NCBI RefSeq assembly: GCF_019320115.1
Contig: NC_089593.1
Coordinates: 17,530,870-17,594,869, forward strand
DNA: 64,000 nucleotides
Direction of reading: 5' to 3'
Source of the DNA: Miscanthus floridulus
Taxonomy: Eukaryota > Streptophyta > Magnoliopsida > Poales > Poaceae
Part shown: positions 44,627-55,821 of the stretch, in pieces
Position numbering within the stretch: the stretch's first letter is position 1
How the letters are laid out: the number at the start of each line of letters is the position of its first letter
Made by a program: the position numbers and the translations under genes
Notes under the pieces: generated by a model
Databases searched by the model: none
The model's input: the letters and a program-made list of their open reading frames with translations, nothing else
Told to the model about the DNA's origin: nothing

Positions 44627-47600
44627 TCAAGCTGAAGGGGATGGCCCCGCCGGTGCCTGGCTGGTTGAGACCGCAGGCTTCGTTGGTTGGCTTGCAGCTG
44701 ACGGCATTTCCAGCTGGCTTGTCGATGGCATACCCTGCACAGGTGCTGTCCCACCTCCGCACAGGTTAATATCGCCAATTATCTTTGACGACAAGTCCAG
44801 CTGGGCCGTCCGAAGCTCTTCGGCCTTGTCTGGGTCTATCTCCTTCGGGTACCCAGCCTCCAAGCGTTTGAGATCGATCAGGGGGTAGTGAGCACGCACC
44901 ATGCTTAGCACATGGGCACCCGTGTACTCACCCGCCTCCTTCACGAAGTCTTGGAACCATCCCCATGCTTGCTTGCATCTCTCGACCAGTCCGAGCTGAG
45001 GCGTCCTCAGCTCTTGCTCTGTGAGCGCCGGGTCAATTAGGTCGAGGACGGGCGCAATGCCAGTTGCCATTTCTTGGCACCGCTTGCTCCACGTGTCTCG
45101 CTCCTCGGTGGCCTTAAGGCATTGCGCTTTCCAGTCGTCACGCTCCTTGATCACGGCTTCAAGGTGCCTCTTGGCATTGGCTTTCAAAACTAAAAACAGT
45201 ACAAGACATCAAACGTGTGACACGACAAGGCAATGTGGGCAATTGAATGAGAAAGGTGGTCTGGAGTGCTTACTTTTCAGGTCGTCCTTCATTCTGTTAG
45301 TGTGGTCTTGGAGTTCCGACTAGCGGCGTGCCAGTTTCTCGTTGTCCTCCTTCAGGCGACCACATTCTGCAAGCGCACGGCTGTTCTCCCCCTGGAGGCG
45401 GGTCACTTCAGCTTCTAAACCTGCATTACAGCTATTACTGTCAAGAACAAAATAACACAAGTTCCGCACTTGCTATGATACGGTGAACACTTACCTGTTT
45501 TCTCCTGCTCTTTGTTTTCGAGCTGGCCGACCAGGTTTTGGTTCTGTGCTTTTTGGTCTGTCCTCTCCTGGTCGGCGGTTTCAAGTTGGCGCCGTAGGCG
45601 TTCTACTTCAGCCGTCAGCTCCTTATTGGTCATCATGATTCCTTCTATCTGGTCGAAGCACCTTTTTCGGTATCTTGCAGTTTTCATCAAGTCCTGCACA
45701 CAGACAAGCTACGTCAGACAGCTCGACTACACAACAGGGTCAAGGACTAAAGCCAAATATACCTGGACTTCAGTCACCAGACGCTTGGCCGCCCGTTCGA
45801 CCCTTAAGGTCTCTTCGACCTCTGGGATTTCCTCGTGCATGACCCATTCATCATTTCGATAGCGCGACACATATACATGTTGTCGCCTATCTTGGGGATG
45901 GCCCAGGACTTCTTCCACTTCATCCTCTTCAGCCTCCTGTTCGGGAGGTGGCACTGGTCCGGAGTTTGCAGACTCCACGACCACTAGGGCTTTCCCACGA
46001 GCCGTCGCGTCGGCAACCATGTTCTGGGCAACTTCTGGCTGCTGCCCCTCGGCTAGATCCGTCTCCCTTGGCGCCGTGGTATCCGCCTCATCAGGTTTCG
46101 TGCTTGGAGCACTTGTATTCTGCTCGGGGACTGGCATCTGGTCGTCCGCCTGCTGAGGCCCAGGCGGAGTCCCTGCCATGGGCTCCTCCACGGCTGGTTG
46201 CTGAGCAGTTTGTCCAGCCGTTGTTGGTAAGGACGTTCCGCACCCAGCTAGCTGGTCGGGGCTTTCGGTGGACGCCGATCTAATACATTCAGAGACAAAT
46301 TCAGAAGATAATAGCATCCAATGCAAAATGCAAATCTTACATCAAAAGTATAGATACTTATAGTTTTGATTTGCGGAAGGATGTGAGGAAGGAACGTCTT
46401 CTCGACCGCCCCTGCTCCGCTTGCTCGGCAGTTTCCACCGGGACTTGTTCAACCTCCGGTACGGGCGTCGGAGCTTGATGCGGCATGTTCTCTTCGTCTG
46501 TGCTCTGTGTTGCAGTGGTCGGTGCTGTAACCACTGCTGGCACAGAGGAGCCACCCTGCTCCAACGGTCCCACCTACCTTCTCCTTTTTTGGGGGACGAG
46601 CCGGAAGATGTCCGCATCCTCTGCTTCGTCGTCCGACAGGGGGAAGATGGCTTGACGTCGTTTGCTGGCAGCCGGACGCTTGCCAGCGGCTCTGGTCGAG
46701 GCGTCCTCTACGGTCTCGAGTACCGCCCAGTGAACGTCGTCGGTCCTGGCGCTGGTCTGGGCGGCTGGCCCAGTAGCTTGTGGCCATTCTACACCGGGGG
46801 GAGGCGACACAAATACTCCTGCCCGGTCACGGCCATTACACTGAGACACAAAATGAAGGAAAAGACAGTTATTTTCTTGATGCGACATGACTCTACAGTT
46901 AAATGGAGGCGTCATTTACCTTTGGGGGAGGGCGAGCCAGTTTGAAGGCATGTTCGATGGCGTTCAGTGCAACATAATTGGGATCGGCCAGGTTGAACAG
47001 CTCTCCAATCCTGGCCTTGATTTCCATCTTGTCGAGTGGCTCCTTCCTGGTCCTCGTCGGATCAGCGCCTCCTTGGTACTCGAAGCCAGGGTGAACCCTT
47101 TTTTGGCAGGGCTGAATTCTTCGGCTGATGAAGTTGCCGACAACGCTCGGGCCATCAAGCCTTCCCCACGGGATCATCCCGAGCAGTTCGGCGATCTGCT
47201 CCAAGTTCTTGGGCCTCTCCGACCAGCTGCTTTTCTTCTCTGGAATCAGTCCCACATCGCACAGAGTGATGGTGTTCGGCTCTTCACGGATGTAGAACCA
47301 CTTCTTGTACCACTCGTCCAATGAGGTGTTCCAGGGGCAGTGCAGGTATTGAGCCTTCATGCCGTCACGTAGGTTCAGGTAAACGCCTCCGGCGATCTTC
47401 GAGCCACCGCTCCCTTTCTTCCGGAGATAGAATAGGTGGCGAAAGAGGTCGAAATGGGGCTGGAAGCCACCATAAGCCTCGCAGAGATGGATAAAGGTGG
47501 AAACAAGAAGAATCGAGTTGGGATGCAGATTGCAAATCCCAATCTCGTAGTACAAGCAGAGACCCTGAAGGAAAGGGTGCACTGGAATCCCAAAACCCCG

Positions 47601-47804
47601 TTTGAAGAAATCTTCAAAGACCACAATCTCACCTGGTTGTGGATCGGGGAAGCTTTCTCCTTCCGGTGCATGCCATCCCGCAAGTGCCTTGTTGTGGAGC
47701 ACTCCCATGGAGACGAGATCCTCGATGGTCTGCTCGTTGCTCCGCGACTTCCACCATTCTTTCGCCATGACCCCGCCTTTCTTCTGGGCGTCTCTCTTCG
47801 CCAT
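44627..47804 (-). CDS. Antisense gene of Tat element (gypsy-type Transposase_28-like)
   Basis: ATG 47804 (MAKRDAQKKGGVMAKEWW). Exon 1 runs to about 46920 (CCAAAG/GTAAAT) and carries a domain like Pfam 'putative gypsy type transposon' (LVSMGVLHNKALAGWHAPEG; FEDFFKRGFGIPVHPFLQGL; RKKGSGGSKIAGGVYLNLRD). Exon 2 starts about 46840 (CTCAG/TGTAAT), continues in phase and ends near 46578. Later exons (about 46530 to 45187) are acidic, Pro/Gln-rich and coiled-coil (KERDDWKAQCLKATEERDTW), and the last ends at 44627 (AGPSPSA). It is transcribed toward pol, and a TATA box lies at 47951-47957. Antisense accessory genes are known in Grande-type elements; function is unknown. Exon edges past the second are approximate. 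Confidence 0.7.
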
Positions 47805-47950
47805 TAGTTCGTCCTTACTAAGTGGATGGATGCGGGAGACCGGGGGGATTGGTGATGATTTTTGGGGGAATAGGGTTCGGCAGGAGGAAGAAGAAGGTGG
47901 CGGCGGCGGATAACAATGGGGAATGGTATGAGTAACTTACCAGATCTGCA

Positions 47951-47957
47951 TTATATA
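47951..47957 (-). promoter_or_regulatory. TATA box of Tat antisense gene
   Basis: TATATAA on the minus strand, about 150 bases upstream of ATG 47804, with a pyrimidine/CT-rich leader between. Confidence 0.5.
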
Positions 47958-48299
47958 AAACAAAGAGCACCGTCGCTTCGTCCGCCCGAGAATATTGGGA
48001 GTCGTGCGCACGCGCCGTAGACGGTTGTTCACACAACCTCGAAATCTGCGCCAATAAACGCGCTCCTTCGTTAACAGTGTACGCGCCTCTTCGTTGATGG
48101 TGTAAGGGGGCCCACACTGACACACCTCAATACAGGTGTCAACCGACTGTTAGTAAAAAAAAAGAGAAGAAGAAGACGGAATGACGTATTGTATCTCTTT
48201 ACTTTTTTGACCAGACGTGTCAGACTGGCCTTGGCAGAGAATAGAGAAAAGTACACAAAATAATAGTACAAGCAGCGCAAGTGATCGTGGATTTGCCTT

Positions 48300-48480
48300 G
48301 ACCACTACTGTGCTTGGATACTGCCCAGACCACTAATGTGCTCGGGGACTGCCCAGACCACTAATGTGCTCGGGGACTGCCCAGACCACTACTGTGTTTG
48401 GATACTGCCCAGACCACTTTTGTGCTCGGGGATCGCTCCGACCACGGCCGTGCTCGGGGACTGCCCCGACCACTGCTTGC
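48300..48480 (+). repeat. Tandem repeat of about 30-33 bp in Tat 3' region
   Basis: Five to six copies of a unit with GACCACTAATGTGCTCGGGG and ACTGCCCA, with variants TGCTTGGATACTGCCC. Many copies contain GCTCGGGGACT, the same string that forms the polypurine-like border of the 3' LTR. Confidence 0.85.
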
Positions 48481-48970
48481 ATAATGGTTCTCCTTGGCTA
48501 CATGTGATTTGTACTCACATACAGTTAAGAGACTTTTCTTTTAGACCTTGCTACAAGGCTCATACTTCGCCTTCCAGCAAGCTCGGGGACTACGTCGATA
48601 CGATGCACCTGCTGGTGTATCTTGTTTTGCCTGTACGGTAATTGGATTCTTAACCTCAGCGGAATTTCTTTGATAGACCCTGGCACCACGTACCTGCGTC
48701 ACCTACTACCAGGCTCGGGGACTAAGTGGGCACACTTCACCTTGCGGTGAATGTGTTTGTTTAAATCGACCCCTGTGTTTTGAATGATTATGAGGATGCT
48801 CGGGGACTGCCCCGACCACTGCTTGAATAATGGTTCTTCTTGGCTACATGTGATTTGTACTCACATACAGTTAAGAGACTTTTCTTTTAGACCTTGCTAC
48901 AAGGCTCATACTTTGCCTTCCAGCAAGCTCGGGGACTAAGTGGGCACACTTCACCTTGCGGTGAATGTGT
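48481..48970 (+). repeat. Direct duplication of about 110 bp in Tat 3' region
   Basis: A segment containing GGCTACATGTGATTTGTACT, AGTTAAGAGACTTTTCTTTT and CAGCAAGCTCGGGGACT occurs at about 48485-48592 and again at about 48830-48938. A further piece (AAGTGGGCACACTTCACCTT) occurs at about 48725 and 48939. No coding sequence. Confidence 0.8.
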
Positions 48971-49215
48971 TTGTTTTTCGACCCCTACGCTTCTGATGCT
49001 TAAGGATGCTATGCTTCAAGACCACTTACATTTCTTTTCAGAAATACAAGTGGGCACACTTCTCAGGACAGAAATCTTTTTCTTTTTTCTTAAGAGCACC
49101 ATACATTCTTCGGACAACCTACTTCTCCGGTGATGACGGTGGTCGGAGGCGTCAAGAATTCAAGCCTTGCTTGTCGGAGAAGGTTAAAATGGCGTGTCGC
49201 AGCATAATACATGAT

Positions 49216-49229
49216 GCTCGGGGACTAGC
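49216..49229 (+). other. Polypurine-like border of Tat 3' LTR
   Basis: GCTCGGGGACTAGC immediately before TGTGGGGG. This GC-containing tract takes the place of a classic polypurine tract, as in other grass Tat elements. Confidence 0.6.
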
Positions 49230-49703
49230 TGTGGGGGTATTAACCCCTATACCCTTACGGCTAAGCTTGGGCTGGCCCGGATCGATGGGTTCAGTCCACC
49301 CGAAAGATGACGTGCGGCCCAGTTAACCTGATCGGAGTCCCGCACAAGGAATCAAGACGGATTTGGCGACCAAGCAGGATCCTGGTCAGTTAGAATAGGA
49401 ATCCTTATCCGGCCACATATGGCAATTGTAACTGACTAGGATTAGTTTCTAGATCTATAACCCTGCCCCCCGGACTATATAAGGCGGGCAGGGGACCCCT
49501 CTAAAAAACATCTCTCATTGACATACAGCAATACAAATCAGACGCAGGACGTAGGTATTACGCCTTCTTGGCGGCCGAACTTGGATAAAACCTCGTGTCT
49601 GTCTTGCGTCACCGTCTTGTTTGGGGGCTTGCGCATCTGTCTGCCGATAATCTACTACCTTGGGCATACCCCTAGGTAGACTGCCGACCATATTTCGTCG
49701 ACA
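49230..49703 (+). repeat. 3' LTR of Tat element
   Basis: 474 bp; TATA box 49476-49482. By eye it differs from the 5' LTR at five positions, all transitions. Followed by TSD GAGTG. Confidence 0.95.
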
Positions 49704-50296
49704 GAGTGGGTGTCTGAGGCTTCGGTGGTTGTCTTCGGCTTGAGCATTCGATCTGGTGTTTCGATGATGAATGAATGAGCCCGGCGTCCCGCTTTATAGC
49801 ACGAAGGAGCGTCCTTCATGCTTATCGTCTGAAGGAGCCTTCGAGGCGAAGTTATCGTCTGAGGTGCCTTCGTGATTAAGGAAGCGGCCGACGTCTTCAA
49901 TTATCATCCTTTACTGTTGCCTGGACAGCTGGACAGGGAATAATTGTCCTGGCTACAGTAGGCTACAGTAGAGTGACTGTATATTCCTTTTGCGCTGTCC
50001 TCCATCGCGCACAGATATATTCTTTGGTATGGTCTTCCACGCCCGAATGATTGATGTTGCAAACATCAAATCAAGGATAGGCATGATACTATTATCTCCT
50101 TGGCATGTATCTCTTCCTCCGGACAAATTGTTGATAAACCTTATCAACATAAGGAATATTTTTCTTGTATGAATATATTAATATTGAACTGAGTCTATAT
50201 TGATTCTTCAATATTTTCTTCGTTGTCCACTTCTTTAGATTGCCATATTTCATACTAGGACAACAACTCACGATATTCTTTTCATCATATTGAAAT
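49704..50296 (-). promoter_or_regulatory. EPRV intergenic region with candidate promoter
   Basis: No reading frame. On the minus strand, TATAAAG (49793-49798, in GCTATAAAGC) follows a block with repeated CAGACGATAA and AAGGCTCCTT-like strings, which resembles a caulimovirid promoter with upstream enhancer. Expected transcription start is about 49765; the leader would run into 23998 once the Tat element is removed. No expression evidence exists. Confidence 0.5.
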
Positions 50297-51154
50297 CTAA
50301 TATTCTGGCCTTTGTCCATGACCACGGATATCCAACATCTCATCATCATTATCATCATCATCAGATATCTGTATATTCATTTTTGAGTCATAGTCTTTCT
50401 TAATATTTTCTTCATAGTCTTTCCTTATATTTTCAAATTTTTCATTTATTTCATGTCTTACTTCTTGTAAGACTTCTTCTTTTATATCTTTCTTCAATAA
50501 AGAAATTCTTGCTTCAAGTCTTTCTTTTATTTTTTTCTCAAGAACTTCTTCATTCAACGATTCTGTGTCTCTTTTCACAACATCTTTATATGTGGATACC
50601 CTTGAAGATCCTTCTTCTCTTATATTAACACCTGGCAAATTTATCTTCACATCTTTTGCCCTTTTATATTTTTGAATATAATCTTTTGCTGCTGGTTCTA
50701 TGAAATAATTTACTCCCAAAATGCTTCTTGCATATGAGAGAGCTTGATCAATATCTGAATATTTTTTCCATGATACACCTCCATCATTTTCTCTTTCTAC
50801 CTGTTGAGCTATAATTGATTCGAATATTACATATAGTCCTGGTGTCTTTCCCCTATATATAACATATATGGGTCTTTTCTCTATATTGATAGATGATTCT
50901 TTCGGTTGTATCTTTCCATTGATCATATGAAAATATTCAGCCAAACTATTTAATATTGCTAGCATATATCCTTTATCTTCTCTTTTATTATTATATTGGA
51001 ACCAGAAATTGTCTAGAATGCATTCTTGTATATCATCTAGAACAATATGGTCTCTAGGTTTGAATTTATAAGTATTAGGCGGAAATATTCTTAACTTATT
51101 ATCAGTTCCAAAATTGAAACATTCACCCCCAATATGGCTTGTTCCTCTCTTCAT
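50297..51154 (-). pseudogene. EPRV ORF downstream of polymerase, viroplasmin/transactivator-like
   Basis: 285 codons. The start codon overlaps the stop codon of the polymerase frame by one base (ATGA, 51154-51151). Residues about 90-150 show IYVIYRGKTPGLYVIF and, further on, VSWKKYSDIDQALSYAR. These resemble the viroplasmin/RNase H N-terminal fold present in caulimovirid transactivator proteins. The C-terminal third is a Lys/Glu-rich coiled coil ending in an Asp run. No stop interrupts it, but context marks it as part of a defective copy. The family call is tentative; in some genera the equivalent ORF is unrelated. Confidence 0.55.
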
Positions 51155-51810
51155 TCCTGCAAAATAGAAGATCGTGAAAATATATCAGGCAATGTATTAT
51201 CTTTGCCTTTTATATGCTCAAATATTACTTTATATCCGTTTCCAGTAATAATATCTTCAAATAAAACCCATCTCCTAGTTGAACTTTTCTTACTATTTAT
51301 TTTATTATAGTATCTGCATATAGCTTCACAGTCTGTCCTAACTGTGAACTCTTTAAATCCTAGATATAGTCTAAAAGCATTTATTGCATTTATAACAGCC
51401 AAAATTTCTCTATCCGTATTGTTTATTGTTTTTAACTTGTATTTTCCTGAAGCATACCTACATATTTGTTTTTCTAACTTTGGAGAATATTTGTGTGGTT
51501 TTTGCTTTAATATTGCACCCCATCCTAACTTAGATGCATCTGTTTTTATAATGAAATAGTTATCATCTAAAGGTAACTCTAGGGGTTTTAAACATTTGAC
51601 CTTTTCTTTAATAGTTCTTACTAATTTTATATCTTCGGAGTTAAAATGTTTTTGCCCATTTTTTCTTAGTTTTGCATATAATGGACCAGCTAACTTAGCT
51701 AAATTTTCAATATAATTTCTAGCATAATTGACTATTCCTAAGAATTGCTGCAGGGTTTTCTTATCATTCATGACATTTGGAAATTCTAAGATTTTCTTTG
51801 CAATATGATC
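51151..51810 (-). pseudogene. EPRV RNase H domain
   Basis: In frame with the upstream reverse transcriptase but separated by TAA near 51811. Shows LQQFLGIVNYARNYI, then TDASKLGWGAILKQ (catalytic Asp), CRYASGKYK, a Glu in TDREILAVINAINAF, and TDCEAICRYYN. This is the typical caulimovirid RNase H order. Ends at the overlap with the next ORF. Confidence 0.85.
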
Positions 51811-52407
51811 TTATAAATAGATTTTTCCCTCTCCTATTTCATGACCTAAAAAGTTTATCTTTTCCTTACATATCTCTATTTTCCTTTTAGACAATATTAA
51901 CCCATGCTGTTCTACCTTTCTAAAGAAGGTTTCCAGATGAGCTATATGTTCTTTATAAGATTTTGAGAAAACTAATAAGTCATCAATATAAACCAATATG
52001 AATTCTTGATTTTCATTAAAAATATTTTGCATTTTTCTTTAAAATAAAGCAGGGGCATTTTTTAATCCTAAGGGCATTACTAGCCATTCAAAATGACCTT
52101 GAGGACATGTGAAAGCAGTCCATTCTATTGATTCTTCTGCCATTTTTACTTGTCAAAACCCAGCTTTTAAATCAAATTTTGAAAAATATTTACTACCTTG
52201 TATTCTATTTATCCATTCTTGCTTATTTGGAATATTATAAGCATCAACTATGGTATTATCATTTAGTCTTTTATAATTGATAATCATTCTTGACTTTCCT
52301 CTAGCTATTTCAGCATGATTTCTAACTATAAATGAAGCTGATCTATGAGGACTTCGGCTATCTCTTATAGCTCCTAATTTTAGTAATTCTTCAATATGCA
52401 TCTTAAA
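51811..52407 (-). pseudogene. EPRV reverse transcriptase domain, three nonsense codons
   Basis: Motifs in order: MIINYKRLND (about 52300), FSKFDLKAGF (about 52175), then the catalytic box VYIDDLLVFS (about 51985) and FLGHEIGEGK. Stops interrupt the frame at about 52153 (TGA), about 52034 (TAA) and 51811 (TAA), and TAA near 52408 separates it from the protease region. No frameshift is present. Confidence 0.85.
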
Positions 52408-53445
52408 TTATTCTATATCTTTAGGTGTTGCTTCTATAGGACTTGTCTTAATTATATGGTCAGGATTTATTATGTTAATTTTACATAATATACCGTTCTT
52501 GTCCCAATGCTTCATTGGTATTTCTCCTATTATCTGAATATCTTCTAATCTTGTTACAATTTTATCTATATCCTTTTTAGATTTTATATCTCTATACCAA
52601 TTTGGTGCTAATGATTGCAAACTGATACATTCTATGCATGAATTTGCTATATGAAATTCTTCTATACATTCACCTAGCTCTTCATCTATATAAATATCAG
52701 GGACATTTTTATTAGATCCTTGGAGTTCTAAATTAGTCTTTCCTGAAGTAGAATTTATAGTCTTTCGTACTTCTGTTATATATGGAATATTGTCTTGATA
52801 AGGGATAAATGTTATTCCTTGCTCATGTATGATAGTTGTTTGTAAAGAGAACTGTAGAAATCTTAATCCAAATATCATATCATCATGTATCATAGATAGA
52901 TCTCTTATTGTAATTTCATCCATTATATATTTTGTGTTATTTATTTGTACTTCAACATCATAAGCTAATTGATTATGAACCTTTTTTATCCCAGACATAT
53001 CAGTAGATATTTCTGCTTTATCTTGATCTATTGTATGAACTATTTCTGGACACTTTACAAAATATTTATCATGTATGATATTTTTTGTACAACCGGTGTC
53101 TACTAGCGCTAATATTTTATAAGAGATATTAGGCGTTAATTTTACTTTTACAGGTATTCTTATTCCTATAATTTCTTTAAATGGTAATCTTACTATATAT
53201 TTGCTACCATAGTTTATTATGGCTTCTTTTAATTGTAACGCTTTATTATTATTTTTATTTACCATTGCTTGATCTTTTAACTCAGTAAGACCTTCATAAT
53301 TATCTTCTATCTTATTAGCTTCGTTGAGTTCTATTTTACTCTTTAGCTCTTCTAATTCTGCTTCTAAGCTATTTATTCTATTCTCTAAATTTCTGACTCT
53401 ACTTGTTAATAATTTATCATCTGATTCTAATTCTACTTCTTGTCT
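52408..53445 (-). pseudogene. EPRV protease region
   Basis: After a coiled-coil lead (53445 to about 53290) comes an aspartic protease-type segment with ALVDTGCTKNIIH (about 53105), the D-T-G active site, and GLRFLQFSLQTTI. The protease would cut the viral polyprotein. The frame is continuous with the Cys-rich region upstream except for TAG 53446-53448. Confidence 0.75.
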
Positions 53446-53904
53446 CTATTTTTTGTTATTGATTCTTAGACATGAAGCACATGCTTGCTTTAGACATTTA
53501 ATACATGTAAGTCTATTTTCTTGACTAGGGTAGAATATACAAAAAGTATATTTTATATTATAATCACCTCTACCTTTTATCCAATCATGTTCACAGTCTT
53601 CTTGATTCATTAATTCTATTTTTGTTTCTTTTGAACTATTAATATCTTCAGATATTATATCTAACCCTTCCATAGCATTATCAAGATTGAGTAACTCTTC
53701 AACATCTAAAGAGTCTATAAAATCTTGGTAACTTTCTGCATTATTTTCTTCTTCTTCATAACTTTCTAATAGAAACTTATTATTAATCTCCCATTGCTCA
53801 TCTTCACTGATAATGTATTCAATATTATTTGTCTGCACAACTTCTTTAACTTTAGGAGTCTCTTCATCTTTAGTTTTTAACTCATCTTCCTGTTTCTTTA
53901 TCAC
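53446..53904 (-). pseudogene. EPRV acidic and cysteine-rich region
   Basis: 152 codons, acidic in the first two thirds. It ends with cysteines spaced as in FCIFY and TCIKCLKQACASC (C-x2-C-x4-C-x2-C). A cysteine-rich motif between coat protein and protease is known in badna- and tungroviruses. No full coat protein or movement protein domain was found, which points to an internal deletion upstream. Stops at TAG 53446-53448. Confidence 0.55.
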
Positions 53905-53988
53905 AACAGGTGTTGTGAAATATTTATTCTTTAATTCTCTCTCTTTCTTGATATTATCAAGTCTACATATTTCTCGTCTAAAGAATAA

Positions 53989-54099
53989 TTATTTTTCTCT
54001 TATGGCAGGCCATTTGCATGTCATAGAGGTTTTATATTCATCATGAATCTTACTTAACTTATTCTTATAATATTGAATCTGACTGTCTAAATCTTCCAT
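53989..54099 (-). CDS. Small EPRV ORF near primer-binding site
   Basis: 36 codons, from ATG 54099 to TAA 53989-53991. It lies about 80 bases after the primer-binding site in the viral sense. Lys/Tyr-rich, no known motif. It may be a remnant of a larger first ORF. Confidence 0.35.
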   Translation of the reverse strand: MEDLDSQIQYYKNKLSKIHDEYKTSMTCKWPAIREK

Positions 54100-54177
54100 T
54101 ATAAGTAAAGTATTTGACTAAGGTTGTACTGACAAACTTGACAATATAAGTAAATCCCTTTAATTCAAAATATAATA

Positions 54178-54194
54178 ACCAGGCTCCGATACCA
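54178..54194 (-). other. EPRV tRNA-Met primer-binding site
   Basis: TGGTATCGGAGCCTGGT on the minus strand, one difference from the usual TGGTATCAGAGC start. It sits at the border of the viral sequence, next to the TA run. Pararetroviral minus-strand DNA synthesis starts here. Confidence 0.8.
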
Positions 54195-54507
54195 GTATAT
54201 ATATATCCACCACCACCACCGTCCACCGGTAGATCTGAGGATCGTCCGGGCTACATGGATCACAACAACAAACTGCATGCGCACGACGACGGTGTTGATC
54301 TTCTTTTCCCGTTGTTTTGGGCTGCATGCGTGCGTGCGTCAACTTGTTCGATCTGCCGACGTCCATATCGACGTCGTATCACTCTATCCTGTAATCTCTA
54401 CAACTAAAACTTATGGATTATCAACATCTAACCGGCAGAACCAAAACACTTATACGATCCATATCCGGCAGGCAAATAATTACCGTATCTCATGTGATCC
54501 ATATCCG

Positions 54508-54641
54508 ACAGGCAAATAATCACCGCATGGAGATACTGGAAGGCAAGTAAATAAAATGGAATAAAACTCACGGAATCACTGACAGGCAAATAATCACTGC
54601 ATGAAGACACTGGAAGGCAAGTAAATAAAATAGAATAAAAC
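54508..54641. repeat. Two-copy imperfect direct repeat
   Basis: GACAGGCAAATAATCACCGC and AAGGCAAGTAAATAAAATGG recur as GACAGGCAAATAATCACTGC and AAGGCAAGTAAATAAAATAG; unit about 65-70 bp. Confidence 0.75.
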
Positions 54642-55477
54642 GAAAACAGAATTATGGGAAGAGAAATGAATTTATTGGAATTTCACCACGCAATAATCAT
54701 GATTGATCCAAATCTCGTTCGGCGTCTTTCTCGTTGCGTGTTGACAATAAATACTTTTTTTTCCTAAAAATAAATTATTGACATGCCTCATGCGGGCTAG
54801 GATATGGTAAGTCCGAGAATACATGTTTTGGCAAGGCAGAGTATGGATAAATTCAATTTGATGCCTAGTAATAAATTTTCAGCCTTTGAGGTAACTTATG
54901 TTTGTCGTAACTTTCAGACAACAAGCTCCAAGTCTAGCTTTTATTTCAGATTCATTACGATAATGAATATGTTTCTAGACATTATCATGGTATAATACAC
55001 GTAAAAAATTGAATCGATATATTCTTGATTTTAAGTTGGCTAACAAACATCTCATTCAATTTATGTTACACCCGTTGCAACATACGAGCACTCATCTGGT
55101 CGTAGTAATACATACTGTACATCCCAGTTGCTTTGCATTGTTGAATAGAACCGAACCGACGCGTACGAATAGACGAACCAGACGTGCAAGCTAGCTGCAA
55201 GTCAACCGCAACTCCTGCAACTAGGATGTGATTCCGTTTACGGCGAGTCGTCCACGACCGCGACTCCACGAGAGAGAGAGAGAGGCAGGCGGAGAGGGCG
55301 GTGGCTTCTCCTCGAGAGGCGTGCAAGGTGGCCGCGGGGTGTCCTCTGCGGTCTGCGCGGCCAAAGCTCGCCGACAAGCCGGCCGGCCGGCCCGCCTCGC
55401 AGGCAGTGAGCCGTCGTGTCAGAGAGCAGAGAGCAATGGGCACGCACAACGGCACAAGCCACCAAGGCACAAGCAAT

Positions 55478-55704
55478 GGCCCGATTTAGTTGCATCATAA
55501 AATGTCAAAATTTTCAAGATTTCTCATCACATCAAATCTTTAGACGCATATATAAAATATTAAATATAAATAAAAAATAAAACTAATTACATAGTTTAGA
55601 CGAAATCCACGAGATAAATTTTTTAAACCTAATTAAATTATGATTGAACACTAATTGCTAAATAACAACATATTTTGTCAAAAATTTTGACATCCAAACT
55701 GGCT
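55478..55704. mobile_element. MITE, GGCCC...TTTAGTT family, copy 1
   Basis: The left end GGCCCGATTTAGTTGCATC and the reverse-complemented right end GAGCCAGTTTGGATGTC resemble each other. Internal phrases TCAAATCTTTAGACGCATA, TATTAAATATAAATAAAAAA and TAATTACATAGTTTAGACGA match the second copy. About 227 bp, no coding sequence. Superfamily not assigned because no clear TSD was found. Confidence 0.6.
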
Positions 55705-55821
55705 CAAACAAGCACGGGTTTTCGCACCGTGCCCGTCACGTCTCGTCGCACGAGCTGCTGCCGGCAACGCACGGGTTTTCGCGCAAGATAGGAGGGCGTT
55801 TTTGGCAAGCAACGGCGAATG

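Larger units (their letters stand above)
23999..49703 (+). mobile_element. Tat-lineage Ty3/gypsy retrotransposon, split by a chromovirus
   Basis: Two 474-bp LTRs (23999-24472 and 49230-49703) begin TGTGGGGGTATT and end GTCGACA, with TSD GAGTG on both sides (23994-23998 and 49704-49708). The interior codes on the plus strand for gag, aspartic protease, reverse transcriptase (YVDDVVVKT), a second RNase H-like domain and integrase, interrupted at 28207/40998 by the chromovirus. An antisense multi-exon gene lies between integrase and the 3' LTR. Antisense extra genes and the duplicated RNase H are typical of the Tat group (Grande, RIRE2 and Cinful relatives). By eye the LTRs differ at five positions, all transitions, so the insertion is young. 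Confidence 0.93.
49704..54195 (-). other. Endogenous plant pararetrovirus (Caulimoviridae-like), main body
   Basis: AT-rich block with minus-strand order: tRNA-Met primer-binding site (54194-54178), small ORF, Cys-rich region, aspartic protease, reverse transcriptase, RNase H, viroplasmin-like ORF, then an intergenic region with a TATA box. There is no integrase, which separates it from LTR retrotransposons. With the leader segment 23128-23998, about 5.4 kb of viral-type sequence is present. This is less than the usual 7-9 kb, so movement/coat regions are likely deleted. Multiple nonsense codons make it defective. The right border is at a TA run (54196-54206). Genus is not assigned. Confidence 0.85.

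Noticed and set aside
44256..44888. 210-codon plus-strand frame after the Tat integrase
   Set aside because: It overlaps the last exon of the antisense gene and shows no domain; likely a shadow.
50297..54099. Assigning the pararetrovirus to a genus (tungrovirus, badnavirus, florendovirus or others)
   Set aside because: The cysteine motif hints at a badna/tungro type and the viroplasmin-like ORF at another; without an alignment the choice would be a guess.
49704..54195. LTR retrotransposon as explanation for the AT-rich reverse transcriptase block
   Set aside because: No LTRs, no integrase, a viroplasmin-like ORF after RNase H, and a primer-binding site at the border fit a pararetrovirus better.
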